Source of the DNA: DATEPR01 sp963780635
GTDB taxonomy: Bacteria; Actinomycetota; Actinomycetes; Mycobacteriales; Pseudonocardiaceae
Assembly: GCA_963780635.1 (NCBI GenBank)
Contig: CAWACW010000016.1
Coordinates: 124,001-188,000 of the forward strand
Direction: 5' to 3'
Length of the DNA stretch: 64,000 bases
Shown: piece after piece, positions 17,577 through 27,559 of the stretch
How the letters are laid out: every line of letters begins with the position of its first letter
How positions within the stretch are numbered: position 1 is the stretch's first letter
Translations under genes and position numbers: made by a program
The notes under the pieces: generated by a model
Database searches by the model: none
What the model was told of the DNA's origin: nothing
Seen by the model: the letters and a program-made list of their open reading frames with translations, nothing else

Positions 17577-17712
17577 GACGGGCCATGGTCCGCGGCAGGC
17601 TCGCCGCGGACCGCCCGCCATTCTTCCGGCGTCGCTCGTTCCTGGGCGGCGTCGACGCATGTCCAGGGCCAGGTCAGGGCCGCGTGACGGCGTTACGAGA
17701 GAGCCCAGGACG

Positions 17713-17746
17713 ACGAAGGGCCGGCCCAACCGGGCCGGCCCTTCGT
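17713..17746. terminator. Bidirectional terminator between DUF3040 gene and tgpA
   Basis: ACGAAGGGCCGGCCC (17713-17727) and its exact complement (17732-17746) form a perfect 15-bp stem with an AACC loop, between two convergent genes. There is no long T run, as usual in high-GC actinobacteria. Confidence 0.8.
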
Positions 17747-17758
17747 GACGGGTGGCTG

Positions 17759-20317
17759 TTACGAGATGTCCTGGTCCTCGCGGTCGCTGGACCGCTCCCG
17801 GGCAGGCCGGAGCACCGACCTCGGCAGCAGCTTCGCCCGCCACGTCAGCGGTGCGTTCCGGCGGAAGCTGGTGCGCACCCGCTGGTAGGACTCGACGACC
17901 ACCGGGGCGGTCGGCGGCGCGTCGTCGCCGGCCTGGGGTGGTGCTCCGTACCAGGACCGCTCGACCTCGCCGACCAGGGTGCGCAGGCTGTCCTGACCCT
18001 CCCTGTCCAGCCCGTGCTGCCGGGCCATCCGCTGCGCGGCCACCCGCAGCGTGTCGCTGCGCTGGATCTCGGTGCCGCGGTCCCACGACTCGGCCAGCAA
18101 CTCGTCCCAGGCCGCGTCGGCCGCCCGCGGCCCGCGCGCGACCACGGTCCGGTGATGTCTACGTCGCCGCCACTCGCGCACCAGCGACGGTGCCACGGCC
18201 AGCCCGAGCACCACGATCAGCACCGCCAGCCACCACGAGTACAGCGCGGCGGCGAAGAAGACCAGCAGGCACCACGCGGCCCCGGCGACCAGCCCCAGGT
18301 ACCGGGCGAGCGACGGGTTGGCCCGGCGGCGGCCCCGCGCGACCACGGTGCTCGCGGCGGCGACCACCAGCAGGCCCAGGATGGTGAACAGCTGCCAGAG
18401 CGGCAGGCCCGACTGCTCGACCACGATCGGGGCCGGGGCACCGGCCTCGGGCTGGGTCAGCTTGCCGGGCGCCTTGGGGGCCGTCGTCGGGTTGTTGTTC
18501 GGGTTGCCGAGGTTCGACCGGCCCGACGTGTTGGCCGAGTTGCCGTTCGACGTCGCGCTGTTGAAGCCGGTCACCTGGGACCGGCCGTCGGTCAGCGGCG
18601 TCGGGTCGAAGGTCACCCAGCCGTAGCCGGGGAAGTAGACCTCGACCCAGGCGTGCGCGTCCTGCGTCGTGATCACCTGGTGCCCGTTGGACGGGAAGCC
18701 GTCGGTGAAACCGATCGCCACCCTGGCCGGGATGTTCAGCGTGCGCAGCATGACGGCCATCGCCGACGCGTACTGCTCGCAGAAGCCCGTCTTGCCGTGG
18801 AACAGGAAGTCCACCAGCTGGTCACCGGTGACGGGGGGCGCGGTCTTCGTGCTGTACGTGAAGCCGTTCTTGCCGTCCCGGAAGAAGTTGTAGATGTCCT
18901 GCGCCATGTCGAACTCGTTGCTCGCGCTGGACGTGAGGCTCGATGCCAGGTTCTGCACCTGCGCGGACACGCCCTTGACCTGGCGGTAGTTCCTGCTGAT
19001 CTGGCTGTAGTCGTTGCCCGCGGTGCGCAGTGCGCTCGCCGAGGGCACGGTCAGATCGGCCTGCTCGGTGTAGTCGTCGGGCTTGCGGGCCGCCTCGCTG
19101 TAGACGATCCCGGAGTCCTTGTCGTACCGGTAGTCCGACGAGATGCCCGACAGGCCGGTGGGCATCCCGAACACCGGCAGCCACACGTCCGACCAGTTCA
19201 CCGGCTGGATGGTGACCTTGGCGGTCTTGTCAGCGGGCTGCTGGCCGGGGGCCAGCGGCAGCTTGCCGTCGGCCTCGACGCCCGCGGGCATCGTGGTGCC
19301 GCGCACCCAGCCCTTGTTCGGCTCGTAGTCGTCCAGCGTCAACGCCTGCAGATAGGGCGGTGTGCTCGGCAGACCGGTCACGTCGAACAGTTCGGTGGTC
19401 GACTTCTGGTCCAGGAGCCCGGAGAGCACCGTGAACGGCTTGATGCCCAGCTGCCCGGTGCCGCCGCTGGCGGAACCGCCGCCGGGCAGCCGCCCGACGG
19501 TGCCGATCACGGTGAACGTGCCGCCGACGAACAGCGCGACCACGAGGCCGACCGCGGTGACCGCGACGGTCGCCGGAGCGACCCCGGTGGTGGCGACCGA
19601 CGGCAGGCCGAGCTTGCCGCGCCAGGCCTGGTGTCGCTGCACACCGTCGACGGCGAGCATGAAGGTGAACGCGGCCGCACCGAGGACGAAACTCCACCAG
19701 GGCAGCAGCCCGTCGTCCAGCGACGCGGGCACCGCGTAGACGCACAGCAGGACCAGGCCGGCCACGGCGGGCACCTTCGCGGTCACCACGAGGTTGTCCA
19801 CCGCGACCGCGACCAGGCCCATGGCCAGCAGGACCAGGCACAGGATCGCCTGGTCGGCGGGCACGGGCGGGACACCGCTCTGCACGTCGTTGTGGGCCTG
19901 GATCAGCACGGAGCCCAGGTCGTGCAGCGAGGTCGGTCCGGGCAGGACGACGAACACGCCGGTGTTGGTGAACAACGTCACCGCCAGGCACAGCAGCACG
20001 ACCAGCTGGCCGACCCAGATCACCGAGCGGGGCGTGTGCAGCGCGCGCAGGGCGGTGCCGGTCGCGCCCATCACCACGACGACCACGACGACGTAGGACA
20101 TCCAGCCGAAACCGGCCACGGTGCCGGTGATCGCGGTGCCCGCGAAGACGCAGGCGAGGGCGGCGGCCGCCGGCATCGCCAGCGTGGAACTCGCCGTGCC
20201 GGGCCGGCTGGGGGGTCGCTTCCGGGTGGCTTGCGGGCGGTGTCGCGCCGCCGGCGGCTGCCCGCCCTGGGAGCCGGGTTGCCGGTTCGTCGGATTGGCC
20301 GCCGTGTCGCTGCTCAC
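17759..20317 (-). CDS. tgpA: Transglutaminase-like membrane protein (TgpA/DUF3488)
   Basis: A large (about 852 residues) integral membrane protein. The N-terminal third is a bundle of hydrophobic helices (DUF3488). An extracytoplasmic transglutaminase core follows, with Cys in TGFCEQYASAM (about 511), His in DAHAWVEVYFPG (about 554) and Asp in VTFDPTP (about 570). A Pro/Asn/Thr-rich linker, a C-terminal helix and a cytoplasmic DUF4129-like tail complete it. The preferred GTG (20317) overlaps the DUF58 stop by GTGA; the preceding GTG 20320 is also possible. The longer upstream frame is a shadow of the DUF58 gene. moxR-DUF58-tgpA is a recurrent operon, likely for envelope peptide processing, but the substrate is unknown. 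Confidence 0.87.
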   Translation of the reverse strand: MSSDTAANPTNRQPGSQGGQPPAARHRPQATRKRPPSRPGTASSTLAMPAAAALACVFAGTAITGTVAGFGWMSYVVVVVVVMGATGTALRALHTPRSVIWVGQLVVLLCLAVTLFTNTGVFVVLPGPTSLHDLGSVLIQAHNDVQSGVPPVPADQAILCLVLLAMGLVAVAVDNLVVTAKVPAVAGLVLLCVYAVPASLDDGLLPWWSFVLGAAAFTFMLAVDGVQRHQAWRGKLGLPSVATTGVAPATVAVTAVGLVVALFVGGTFTVIGTVGRLPGGGSASGGTGQLGIKPFTVLSGLLDQKSTTELFDVTGLPSTPPYLQALTLDDYEPNKGWVRGTTMPAGVEADGKLPLAPGQQPADKTAKVTIQPVNWSDVWLPVFGMPTGLSGISSDYRYDKDSGIVYSEAARKPDDYTEQADLTVPSASALRTAGNDYSQISRNYRQVKGVSAQVQNLASSLTSSASNEFDMAQDIYNFFRDGKNGFTYSTKTAPPVTGDQLVDFLFHGKTGFCEQYASAMAVMLRTLNIPARVAIGFTDGFPSNGHQVITTQDAHAWVEVYFPGYGWVTFDPTPLTDGRSQVTGFNSATSNGNSANTSGRSNLGNPNNNPTTAPKAPGKLTQPEAGAPAPIVVEQSGLPLWQLFTILGLLVVAAASTVVARGRRRANPSLARYLGLVAGAAWCLLVFFAAALYSWWLAVLIVVLGLAVAPSLVREWRRRRHHRTVVARGPRAADAAWDELLAESWDRGTEIQRSDTLRVAAQRMARQHGLDREGQDSLRTLVGEVERSWYGAPPQAGDDAPPTAPVVVESYQRVRTSFRRNAPLTWRAKLLPRSVLRPARERSSDREDQDIS

Positions 20318-21582
20318 CACGAGCCCCCTTGCCCTGTCCTCGCACGGACCCCCGCACCGATCCGGCACAGCTCCGACCAGACCGCCGCCATGTCGGCCTG
20401 GTGCTGTGCCACCACGACGCCCCACCCGGACTCGCGCAGCAGGTCCGCCGCGTCCGCCGGGTCGTTCGCCCGGCCCTCGTTGCCGCCCGCCCAGCCGCTC
20501 ACGTCCATCAGCACCGCGATGCTGCGGGCCCGCCGCGACCGGACCCTGGCCAGCTCGGCCGCCTCGGTCGTGCTGATCGAGCCGAGGATCGCGACCAGCT
20601 CGTGGCCCGCGCCCGGGTCGACGCCGACGACCAGCTCCTGGCGGTGGGTGGGCTGCAGCACGGCCAGCTCGTCGAGCACCACGTCGTCGCTGTAGCCGGT
20701 CTCCGCGTTGTCGCCGACCATGACCTGCCCGTCCTCGGCGACCAGCCGGACCTGCTGACCGCACCGGTGCAGGTGCAGGCAGACGCTGCCGCAGAGGCTG
20801 ACCGCCCACTCCAGGCTCGCGGCCGGGCCGGTCCCTCGGTGCGCGGACATCCGGCGGTCCAGCAGCACGGTCGTACCACCGCGCCACGGCCGCTCCTCGA
20901 CCCGGACCATCAGCTCGTCCCGCCGGGCGGTCGAGCGCCAGTGCACCCGGCGCAGGTCGTCGCCCTGCCGGTACTGGCGGACCACGGCGTCGTCGTCGCC
21001 CTGGCCCGACCGCAGCCGTACCGAGCCGTCGTCGCCGACCCCCGTGCCGGAACCGCCGGGCAGCCCGGTCAGCGGCACCGTCCTGGGCACCACGACGACC
21101 CTGCTGGTGCCTGCCAGCTCACGCTCGAACTCGGCCAGTCCGAACGGGTCGGTGATCTTGGCGCGCAGCGGGCCGAGCTGGTGCACGCCGCGCATCGTCG
21201 GGTGGACGCGGTAACCCAGCCGGGCCGTGCCGCGCCTGCGCAGCCGCTCCACCACGAACCGGGGGCGCCCGCCCAGCGTGTAGGGCACGCCGTCCTCCAG
21301 CAGCAGGCCGCCGGAGGGCACCCGGCCGTGCGCGTGCACCTCGAGTACGACGTCGGCGTTCTCACCGGCGGGCACGCGGGCGGGCAGCAGGTGCCGCCGC
21401 GCCGACAGGCCGACGCGGGCACCGGCCGCGAGCAGCGCTGCCAGCAGCGGCATCGCGATGACGAACACGGCGACCCGTAACAGGTCGCGTTCGTTGAGTA
21501 TGGCCGAGCACAGCGCGGCAGCGACGCCTGCGGCGAGCAGGCAGCGGCCTCGGGTGGTCAGGCCGGTGAGCGCACCACGCAT
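20314..21582 (-). CDS. DUF58-domain protein (vWA-like, MoxR partner)
   Basis: A 422-residue protein with two N-terminal membrane helices (about residues 15-58), an extended beta-rich middle region and the DUF58 core. The core carries VRQYRQGDDLRRVHWRSTARRDELMVR (about residues 195-222), which is the family's hallmark, then a vWA-like domain with LLDRRMSAH. MoxR ATPases are thought to act on such vWA-type partners as chaperones. It starts 26 bp after moxR and overlaps tgpA. Confidence 0.85.
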   Translation of the reverse strand: MRGALTGLTTRGRCLLAAGVAAALCSAILNERDLLRVAVFVIAMPLLAALLAAGARVGLSARRHLLPARVPAGENADVVLEVHAHGRVPSGGLLLEDGVPYTLGGRPRFVVERLRRRGTARLGYRVHPTMRGVHQLGPLRAKITDPFGLAEFERELAGTSRVVVVPRTVPLTGLPGGSGTGVGDDGSVRLRSGQGDDDAVVRQYRQGDDLRRVHWRSTARRDELMVRVEERPWRGGTTVLLDRRMSAHRGTGPAASLEWAVSLCGSVCLHLHRCGQQVRLVAEDGQVMVGDNAETGYSDDVVLDELAVLQPTHRQELVVGVDPGAGHELVAILGSISTTEAAELARVRSRRARSIAVLMDVSGWAGGNEGRANDPADAADLLRESGWGVVVAQHQADMAAVWSELCRIGAGVRARTGQGGSW

Positions 21583-21608
21583 TGGTCACTCCGCGGGTTC
21601 GGCTGTCG

Positions 21609-22712
<1,104 letters not shown>

Positions 22713-23109
22713 TCGACCCTCCTGGGGCGTTCGTCGGCGACCTCACAGGTCGCCGCAGGCACAGTGCGTACCGCCGGGTCGTGGTGACGTGCCCTGACGA
22801 CGGCCGTTCGTCCGCCGATGCTCGCCTCGCATACCGGGGGTTCGATTGACAGCCTGCCACGAACAGTGCCGCAGGTGGGTGGCGTCCTCCGGTTCTCGCG
22901 CACCACTTGTCCCCACGACCGACCCCGATCAAGTACCCATCGAGTGCCGGCGGCGTCCGAATCGGGTGGTTCGACGCGCCCAGCCGGTTCTGTGGGGTGC
23001 CCCGAGATGGTGGACCCCCGATCGTGCACCCACTCGGCCCCCACTCCGCCCCACCGTCTCTACCAGCACAAACGCCCCGATCGGGCGAGCCCGCGGGCCC
23101 GTGAAGCCG
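22713..23109. other. Divergent control region between moxR and mraZ
   Basis: About 400 bases without a supported gene. It must hold the moxR promoter on the minus strand, which I cannot place. Open frames on the + strand continue into mraZ but have no family features before ATG 23205. Confidence 0.4.
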
Positions 23110-23151
23110 TTGACTGTGGTGAAAAGTGGGGTACTGTGGCCGCAAGTGGGG
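23110..23151 (+). promoter_or_regulatory. mraZ promoter with four MraZ boxes
   Basis: TTGACT (23110-23115) and TACTGT (23132-23137) with a 16-bp spacer form a good promoter. Over and beyond it, GTGGN repeats start at 23116, 23126, 23136 and 23146 (GTGGT, GTGGG, GTGGC, GTGGG), exactly one helical turn apart. MraZ of other bacteria is known to bind TGGGN direct repeats separated by 5 bp at its own promoter, which is this geometry. Autorepression of the dcw operon is the natural reading. Confidence 0.7.
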
Positions 23152-23204
23152 CAGACGGGGGTCCCATGGCTGGCCCGTCCGGGTCAGGGGGAGGTGGGGC
23201 CGAC

Positions 23205-23636
23205 ATGTTCCTCGGCACGCACACCCCCAAGCTCGACGACAAGGGGCGGCTCACGCTGCCGGCGAAGTTCCGGGACGCACTGGCGGGGGGTCTCATGGTC
23301 ACCAAGGGCCAGGATCACTGCCTGTACGTGTTCCCCCGGGCGGAGTTCGAGCAGATGGCCCGCAAGGTCGCGGAAGCACCGTTCACGAACGAGGCGGTCC
23401 GCGCCTACCAGCGCTACCTGTTCGCCGGTACCGACGAACAGCGTCCGGACGGCCAGGGCCGGATCCCCATCGCGACCGAGTTGCGCCGCTATGCGGGACT
23501 GGCCAAGGAGTGCGTGGTCATCGGCGCGATCACCCGGCTGGAGATCTGGGACTCCGAGGCGTGGCAGCGGTACCTCGACGAACACGAGGACAGCTACTCG
23601 CAGGCACAGGAGGAGGTACTGCCAGGCGTGTTCTGA
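23205..23636 (+). CDS. mraZ: Transcriptional regulator MraZ
   Basis: A SpoVT/AbrB-fold, ring-forming DNA-binding protein that represses the division and cell wall cluster. The 143-residue product has two MraZ repeats: MFLGTHTPKLDDKGRLTLPAKFRD at the start (shown here in its first part) and DGQGRIPIATELRRYAGL in the second half. Length is that of the family. ATG 23205 follows GGGGGAGG; the frame is open far upstream but only this start gives the canonical N-terminus. It is the first gene of the dcw cluster, with its boxes 54-90 bp upstream. Confidence 0.95.
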   Translation: MFLGTHTPKLDDKGRLTLPAKFRDALAGGLMVTKGQDHCLYVFPRAEFEQMARKVAEAPFTNEAVRAYQRYLFAGTDEQRPDGQGRIPIATELRRYAGLAKECVVIGAITRLEIWDSEAWQRYLDEHEDSYSQAQEEVLPGVF

Positions 23637-23892
23637 CAGGCCTGTTCTGCCCGGCTGTCGGCTCGATCAGTGTGCGGGCCGCACCGGAGGACCGGATGCC
23701 GTTTGGCCTCGGTCCGCTCGGCTTATCGGCCCTGACGCAACTTCCCCGGCGCCAGGTTCGACGAGCGGGCGGGGACCTGACCGCATCCGATCGAGTGCCA
23801 GCCCTGCCGGCCGTGTGGGCCGAGGTGTCCGGGGGGACACGGTGGAGAAGGGCGTGCCCTTCCGTGGAGGGAAAGTAAGGGGGTGCGTCACA

Positions 23893-24855
23893 GTGGCTGA
23901 CCTCTCACGGCCCCGGCATGTGCCGGTGTTGTTGGACCGGGTCCTGGCCCTGCTCGCGCCCGCCCTCGACGTGCCCGCCGCCGTCTGCGTGGACGCCACC
24001 CTCGGCCTCGGCGGCCACGCCGACGCACTGCTGTCCGCCCACCCGCGGCTGACCCTGGTCGGCCTCGACCGCGACACCTCCGCGCTCGCTCGCTCCCGCG
24101 ACCGGCTGGCCCGGCACGGCGATCGCGTGCACCTGGTGCACGCCGTCTACGACGAACTGCCCGCCGTGCTGGCCGAACTGGGCCTGCCCGAGGTGCACGG
24201 GGTGCTGTTCGACCTCGGTGTCTCGTCGATGCAGCTGGACGAGGCCGAGCGCGGCTTCGCCTACTCCCGGGACTCACCGCTGGACATGCGGATGAATCCC
24301 GGCGAGGGCATCACCGCGGCCGACGTGCTGAACACCTACCCCGTCGGCGAGCTGACGCGTGTCCTGCGCGAGTACGGCGAGGAGCGGTTCGCCGCCCGGA
24401 TCGCGTCGGCGGTCGCGGCGGCTCGTGCCCAGGCGCCGTTCACCACCAGCGCGCGGCTGGTCGAACTGCTGTACAGCGCGGTCCCTGCGGCCACCCGGCG
24501 CACCGGCGGCCACCCCGCGAAGCGCACGTTCCAGGCGCTGCGTATCGAGGTCAACGGCGAGCTGGACGTGCTCGGCCGCGCGATCCCGGCCGCCCTGGAA
24601 TCGCTGGCGACCGGTGGCCGGATCGTCGTGGAGAGCTACCAGTCGCTGGAGGACCGGATCGTGAAGCGGGCGTTCGCCGACTGGGCCGGCTCGCGCACGC
24701 CCAGTGGCCTGCCGGTGGAACTGCCCGGCCACGGCCCGCGGCTGCGCCTGCTCACCAGGGGCGCCGAGCAGGCGAGTGAGACCGAGATCGAGGACAACCC
24801 GAGGGCCGCGTCGGTGCGGCTGCGGGCCGGTGAACGGACGAGGGAGGCGGCATGA
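23893..24855 (+). CDS. rsmH: 16S rRNA (cytosine(1402)-N(4))-methyltransferase
   Basis: A methyltransferase that modifies C1402 of 16S rRNA in the P site (also called MraW). The 320-residue product opens HVPVLLDRVLALL, followed by motif I VDATLGLGGHA (about residues 36-46). LFDLGVSSMQLDEAERGFAYS (in two parts, about 110-131) and PAKRTFQALRIEVNGEL are highly characteristic. GTG 23893 is chosen because the conserved start follows it and AAGGGGG lies upstream; the open frame begins 1 kb earlier. A 256-bp gap separates it from mraZ, and it overlaps ftsL by ATGA. Confidence 0.95.
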   Translation: MADLSRPRHVPVLLDRVLALLAPALDVPAAVCVDATLGLGGHADALLSAHPRLTLVGLDRDTSALARSRDRLARHGDRVHLVHAVYDELPAVLAELGLPEVHGVLFDLGVSSMQLDEAERGFAYSRDSPLDMRMNPGEGITAADVLNTYPVGELTRVLREYGEERFAARIASAVAAARAQAPFTTSARLVELLYSAVPAATRRTGGHPAKRTFQALRIEVNGELDVLGRAIPAALESLATGGRIVVESYQSLEDRIVKRAFADWAGSRTPSGLPVELPGHGPRLRLLTRGAEQASETEIEDNPRAASVRLRAGERTREAA

Positions 24856-25562
24856 CAGCTCCCGCACGGGTGGCCGGTCCGGCCGGCCGGACCCGGACCA
24901 GGACCCAGCCACCGCAACGGGAACGTGGCACCGGCAAACCGCCGGCCGCGCAGCCCGACCGCACCACGAACGGCCGTGGCCGCACGGCTGCGGCAGAGCG
25001 CGCCTATGCCCGCCGGGCGCAGCGCACCCAGCGCTCGACCGGTGCCGAGCCGACCCCGCCGGTCGAGCGCAGGCCCGGGTCCGCGTCCCGCGCGACGTTC
25101 GTGATCACCGTGATGGTGCTGCTGGTCGGCGGTGTCGTGGCCACGCTGTGGTTCTCCACGCAGGCCACCGCCGACGCCTACCGCCTGGAGCAGGCCAAGA
25201 ACGACACCAACCAGCTGCAGGTCCAGGTGGGCCAGCTGCAGCAACGGGTGGCGCGGCAGGATTCACCCCTTTCGCTCGCCCAACGCGCGCAGCAGCTGGG
25301 CATGATCCCGGCCGGTGACCCGGCACACCTGGTGGTCGGCGCGAACGGCAAGGTCACCATGATCGGCACGCCCAGCGCCGCCGAACCGCCGCCGCCCCCG
25401 CCGAAGCCCAAGCCGCCGACGACCACGACGCCCCCGCCGTCGGGCAGTACGACCGCGGGAAATTCGACGGCGACGAATTCGACGGCGACGAATTCGACGG
25501 CCAACACCCAGGCGACCACGCCACCCGTGACACCGACCACGACCCCGCCGACAGGGGGCTGA
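24852..25562 (+). CDS. ftsL: FtsL-like septum protein
   Basis: A small bitopic divisome protein in the FtsL position between rsmH and ftsI. The 236-residue product has a basic cytoplasmic part of about 80 residues and one membrane helix (FVITVMVLLVGGVVATLWF, about residues 84-102). A periplasmic coiled coil (YRLEQAKNDTNQLQVQVGQL and following) and the SLAQRAQQLGM motif typical of FtsL come next. The C-terminal 80 residues are a Pro/Thr/Ser/Asn-rich tail with three NSTAT units, which is longer than in most FtsLs. ATGA overlap with rsmH; 4 bp to ftsI. Confidence 0.85.
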   Translation: MTAPARVAGPAGRTRTRTQPPQRERGTGKPPAAQPDRTTNGRGRTAAAERAYARRAQRTQRSTGAEPTPPVERRPGSASRATFVITVMVLLVGGVVATLWFSTQATADAYRLEQAKNDTNQLQVQVGQLQQRVARQDSPLSLAQRAQQLGMIPAGDPAHLVVGANGKVTMIGTPSAAEPPPPPPKPKPPTTTTPPPSGSTTAGNSTATNSTATNSTANTQATTPPVTPTTTPPTGG

Positions 25563-25566
25563 ACAG

Positions 25567-27516
25567 ATGGTGCGGGCACCTTCGGGCGGCCCGGCCCGAA
25601 GGCCGGCGCCCCAGGTCCGCAGACCGGCACCGGCGACCCGGCGGCCACCGGCGCCGCGGCCGCGGCCGAAGCGGCGCAAGCGGGTGCCGTTCGGGGCGAA
25701 CTCCAAGCCGCGCCTGATGATCGGCCGGATCGTGATGATCGTCGCGCTGGTGCTCGCCGCCGTGAAGCTGATCGACGTGCAGGGCCTGCAGGCGACGGAG
25801 CTGGCGTCCAAGGCACAGCAGCAGTCGCTCACCCCGATGACGATCCCCGCCCAGCGCGGCATCATCACCGATCGCGACGGCACCGACCTGGCGTTCAACG
25901 TGGACATCCGGGCGCTCACGGCACAACCACGCACGATGCGGAAGAACTGGGACGACCCGAGGACGGCGGGCAGTCACACCGGCATCAGCTTCGACCAGCA
26001 CACGCAGACCATCGCCGACGAGATGCACACGCTGATCGGCGATTCGCTGGACGAGCAGACCGTACTGACCCAGCTGCGGTCCAACGCGTCCTTCGTGTAC
26101 CTGGACAAGACCGTCCAGCCCTCCGTCGCCACGCGGATCACCCGCGACTTCCCGGAGATCGGCACCGAGGTGCGGTCCGCGCGCGAGTACCCGGACGGCG
26201 ACATCGCGGCCAACATCGTCGGCATGGCCGACTGGCGCACCGATCCCCACACCACGCCGGGCGTGCACGGCGTGCTCGGGCTGGAGTCCTCGATGGACAG
26301 ACTGCTCGCCGGTCAGCCCGGCCGTGAGGAGGCCAGTACCGAGGAGGGCAACGACTCGGTGGTCATCCCCAACTCGCAGCGCATCCTGCAGACCGCGGTG
26401 CCCGGCGAGGACGTCCAGCTGACCATCGACGCCGACGTCCAGTACGAGGTGCAGCAGGAGCTGGCTCAGTACGTGCGGAAGACGGGCGCGAAGATGGGCA
26501 GCGCGGTGGTGCTCAACTCGCACACCGGCCAGGTGTACGCGCTGGCCAACGACGCCACGTTCGACCCGAACGACCCGAGCACGATCACCGACGCCAACGC
26601 GGGCGACCCCGCGATCACCACGCCGTACGAACCCGGCTCGGTGAACAAGATCGTCACGGCGGCCGCCGCCATCGACGACAACGTGGTCACCCCGACGACG
26701 GTCGTGGACGTGCCCACGGTGTTCCAGAACGGCGACAAGACGGTCCGTGACGACTGGATCCACCCGGACTGGAAGATGACGGTGACCGGGATCTTCGCCA
26801 AGTCGTCCAACATCGGCACCGACGAGCTGGCCAAGCGGATCGGGCCGCAGCGTTACGTCGCGATGCTGGACAAGATGGGCATCGGCCAGCAGACCGGGAT
26901 CGAACTGGCCGGCGAGAGCGCCGGTTCCGTGCCGCCGCTCAACACGTGGTCGGCGTCCACGTTCGGCAACCTGCCGATCGGCCAGGGCCTGTCCATGACG
27001 GTGCTGCAGATGGCCGGGATGTACCAGGCCATCGCCAACGACGGCGTGCGGGTGCCGCCACGGATCATCAAGTCGGTCACGAAATCCGACGGCACAGTGG
27101 TGCCGACCAAGCAGCCTGCCGGGATCCGGGTGGTCAGCGCCAAGTCCGCGCAGACGGTCCGGCTGATGATGCGCGCGGTGACGCAGAAGGCGCCCTATCC
27201 GCAGGACGCCACGGCCCCCTCGGCCGCGGTGCCCGGCTACCAGATCTCCGGCAAGACGGGCACCGGCCAGCAGATCGACCCGAAGTGCGGCTGCTACAGC
27301 CACACCAAGAACACCGTGACCTTCGCGGGCATCCTGTCCGCCGACCATCCGGAATTCGTCGTAGGCGTCATGCTGGACGCTCCCAACGGCGACCTGGAGG
27401 GTGGCGAGACCGCGGCACCGCTGTTCCACGACATCGCGACTTATCTGGCCCAGAAGTACAACCTGCCGGTGTCCGACGGCGTCACTCCTTACATGACCCT
27501 GGTGGCACAGGCCTAG
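25567..27516 (+). CDS. ftsI: Septal peptidoglycan transpeptidase (class B PBP, FtsI/PbpB)
   Basis: A membrane-anchored transpeptidase that cross-links septal peptidoglycan with FtsW. The 649-residue product has a basic Pro/Arg-rich N-terminus and one membrane helix (about residues 50-68). A PBP dimer domain follows (IPAQRGIITDRDG, YPDGDIAANIVG). The transpeptidase domain carries the three motifs EPGSVNKIVT with Ser358, AKSSN near 413, and SGKTGTG at about 562-568. No PASTA domains follow. The gene starts 4 bp after ftsL. Confidence 0.95.
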   Translation: MVRAPSGGPARRPAPQVRRPAPATRRPPAPRPRPKRRKRVPFGANSKPRLMIGRIVMIVALVLAAVKLIDVQGLQATELASKAQQQSLTPMTIPAQRGIITDRDGTDLAFNVDIRALTAQPRTMRKNWDDPRTAGSHTGISFDQHTQTIADEMHTLIGDSLDEQTVLTQLRSNASFVYLDKTVQPSVATRITRDFPEIGTEVRSAREYPDGDIAANIVGMADWRTDPHTTPGVHGVLGLESSMDRLLAGQPGREEASTEEGNDSVVIPNSQRILQTAVPGEDVQLTIDADVQYEVQQELAQYVRKTGAKMGSAVVLNSHTGQVYALANDATFDPNDPSTITDANAGDPAITTPYEPGSVNKIVTAAAAIDDNVVTPTTVVDVPTVFQNGDKTVRDDWIHPDWKMTVTGIFAKSSNIGTDELAKRIGPQRYVAMLDKMGIGQQTGIELAGESAGSVPPLNTWSASTFGNLPIGQGLSMTVLQMAGMYQAIANDGVRVPPRIIKSVTKSDGTVVPTKQPAGIRVVSAKSAQTVRLMMRAVTQKAPYPQDATAPSAAVPGYQISGKTGTGQQIDPKCGCYSHTKNTVTFAGILSADHPEFVVGVMLDAPNGDLEGGETAAPLFHDIATYLAQKYNLPVSDGVTPYMTLVAQA

Positions 27517-27559
27517 CTCTGGTTTCGGCCGCCGATAACACGTCCCAGAAAGGGAGGTA

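Noticed and set aside
17585..20695. 1036-codon + strand ORF
   Set aside because: It is the antisense shadow of tgpA, which has clear transglutaminase motifs on the minus strand.
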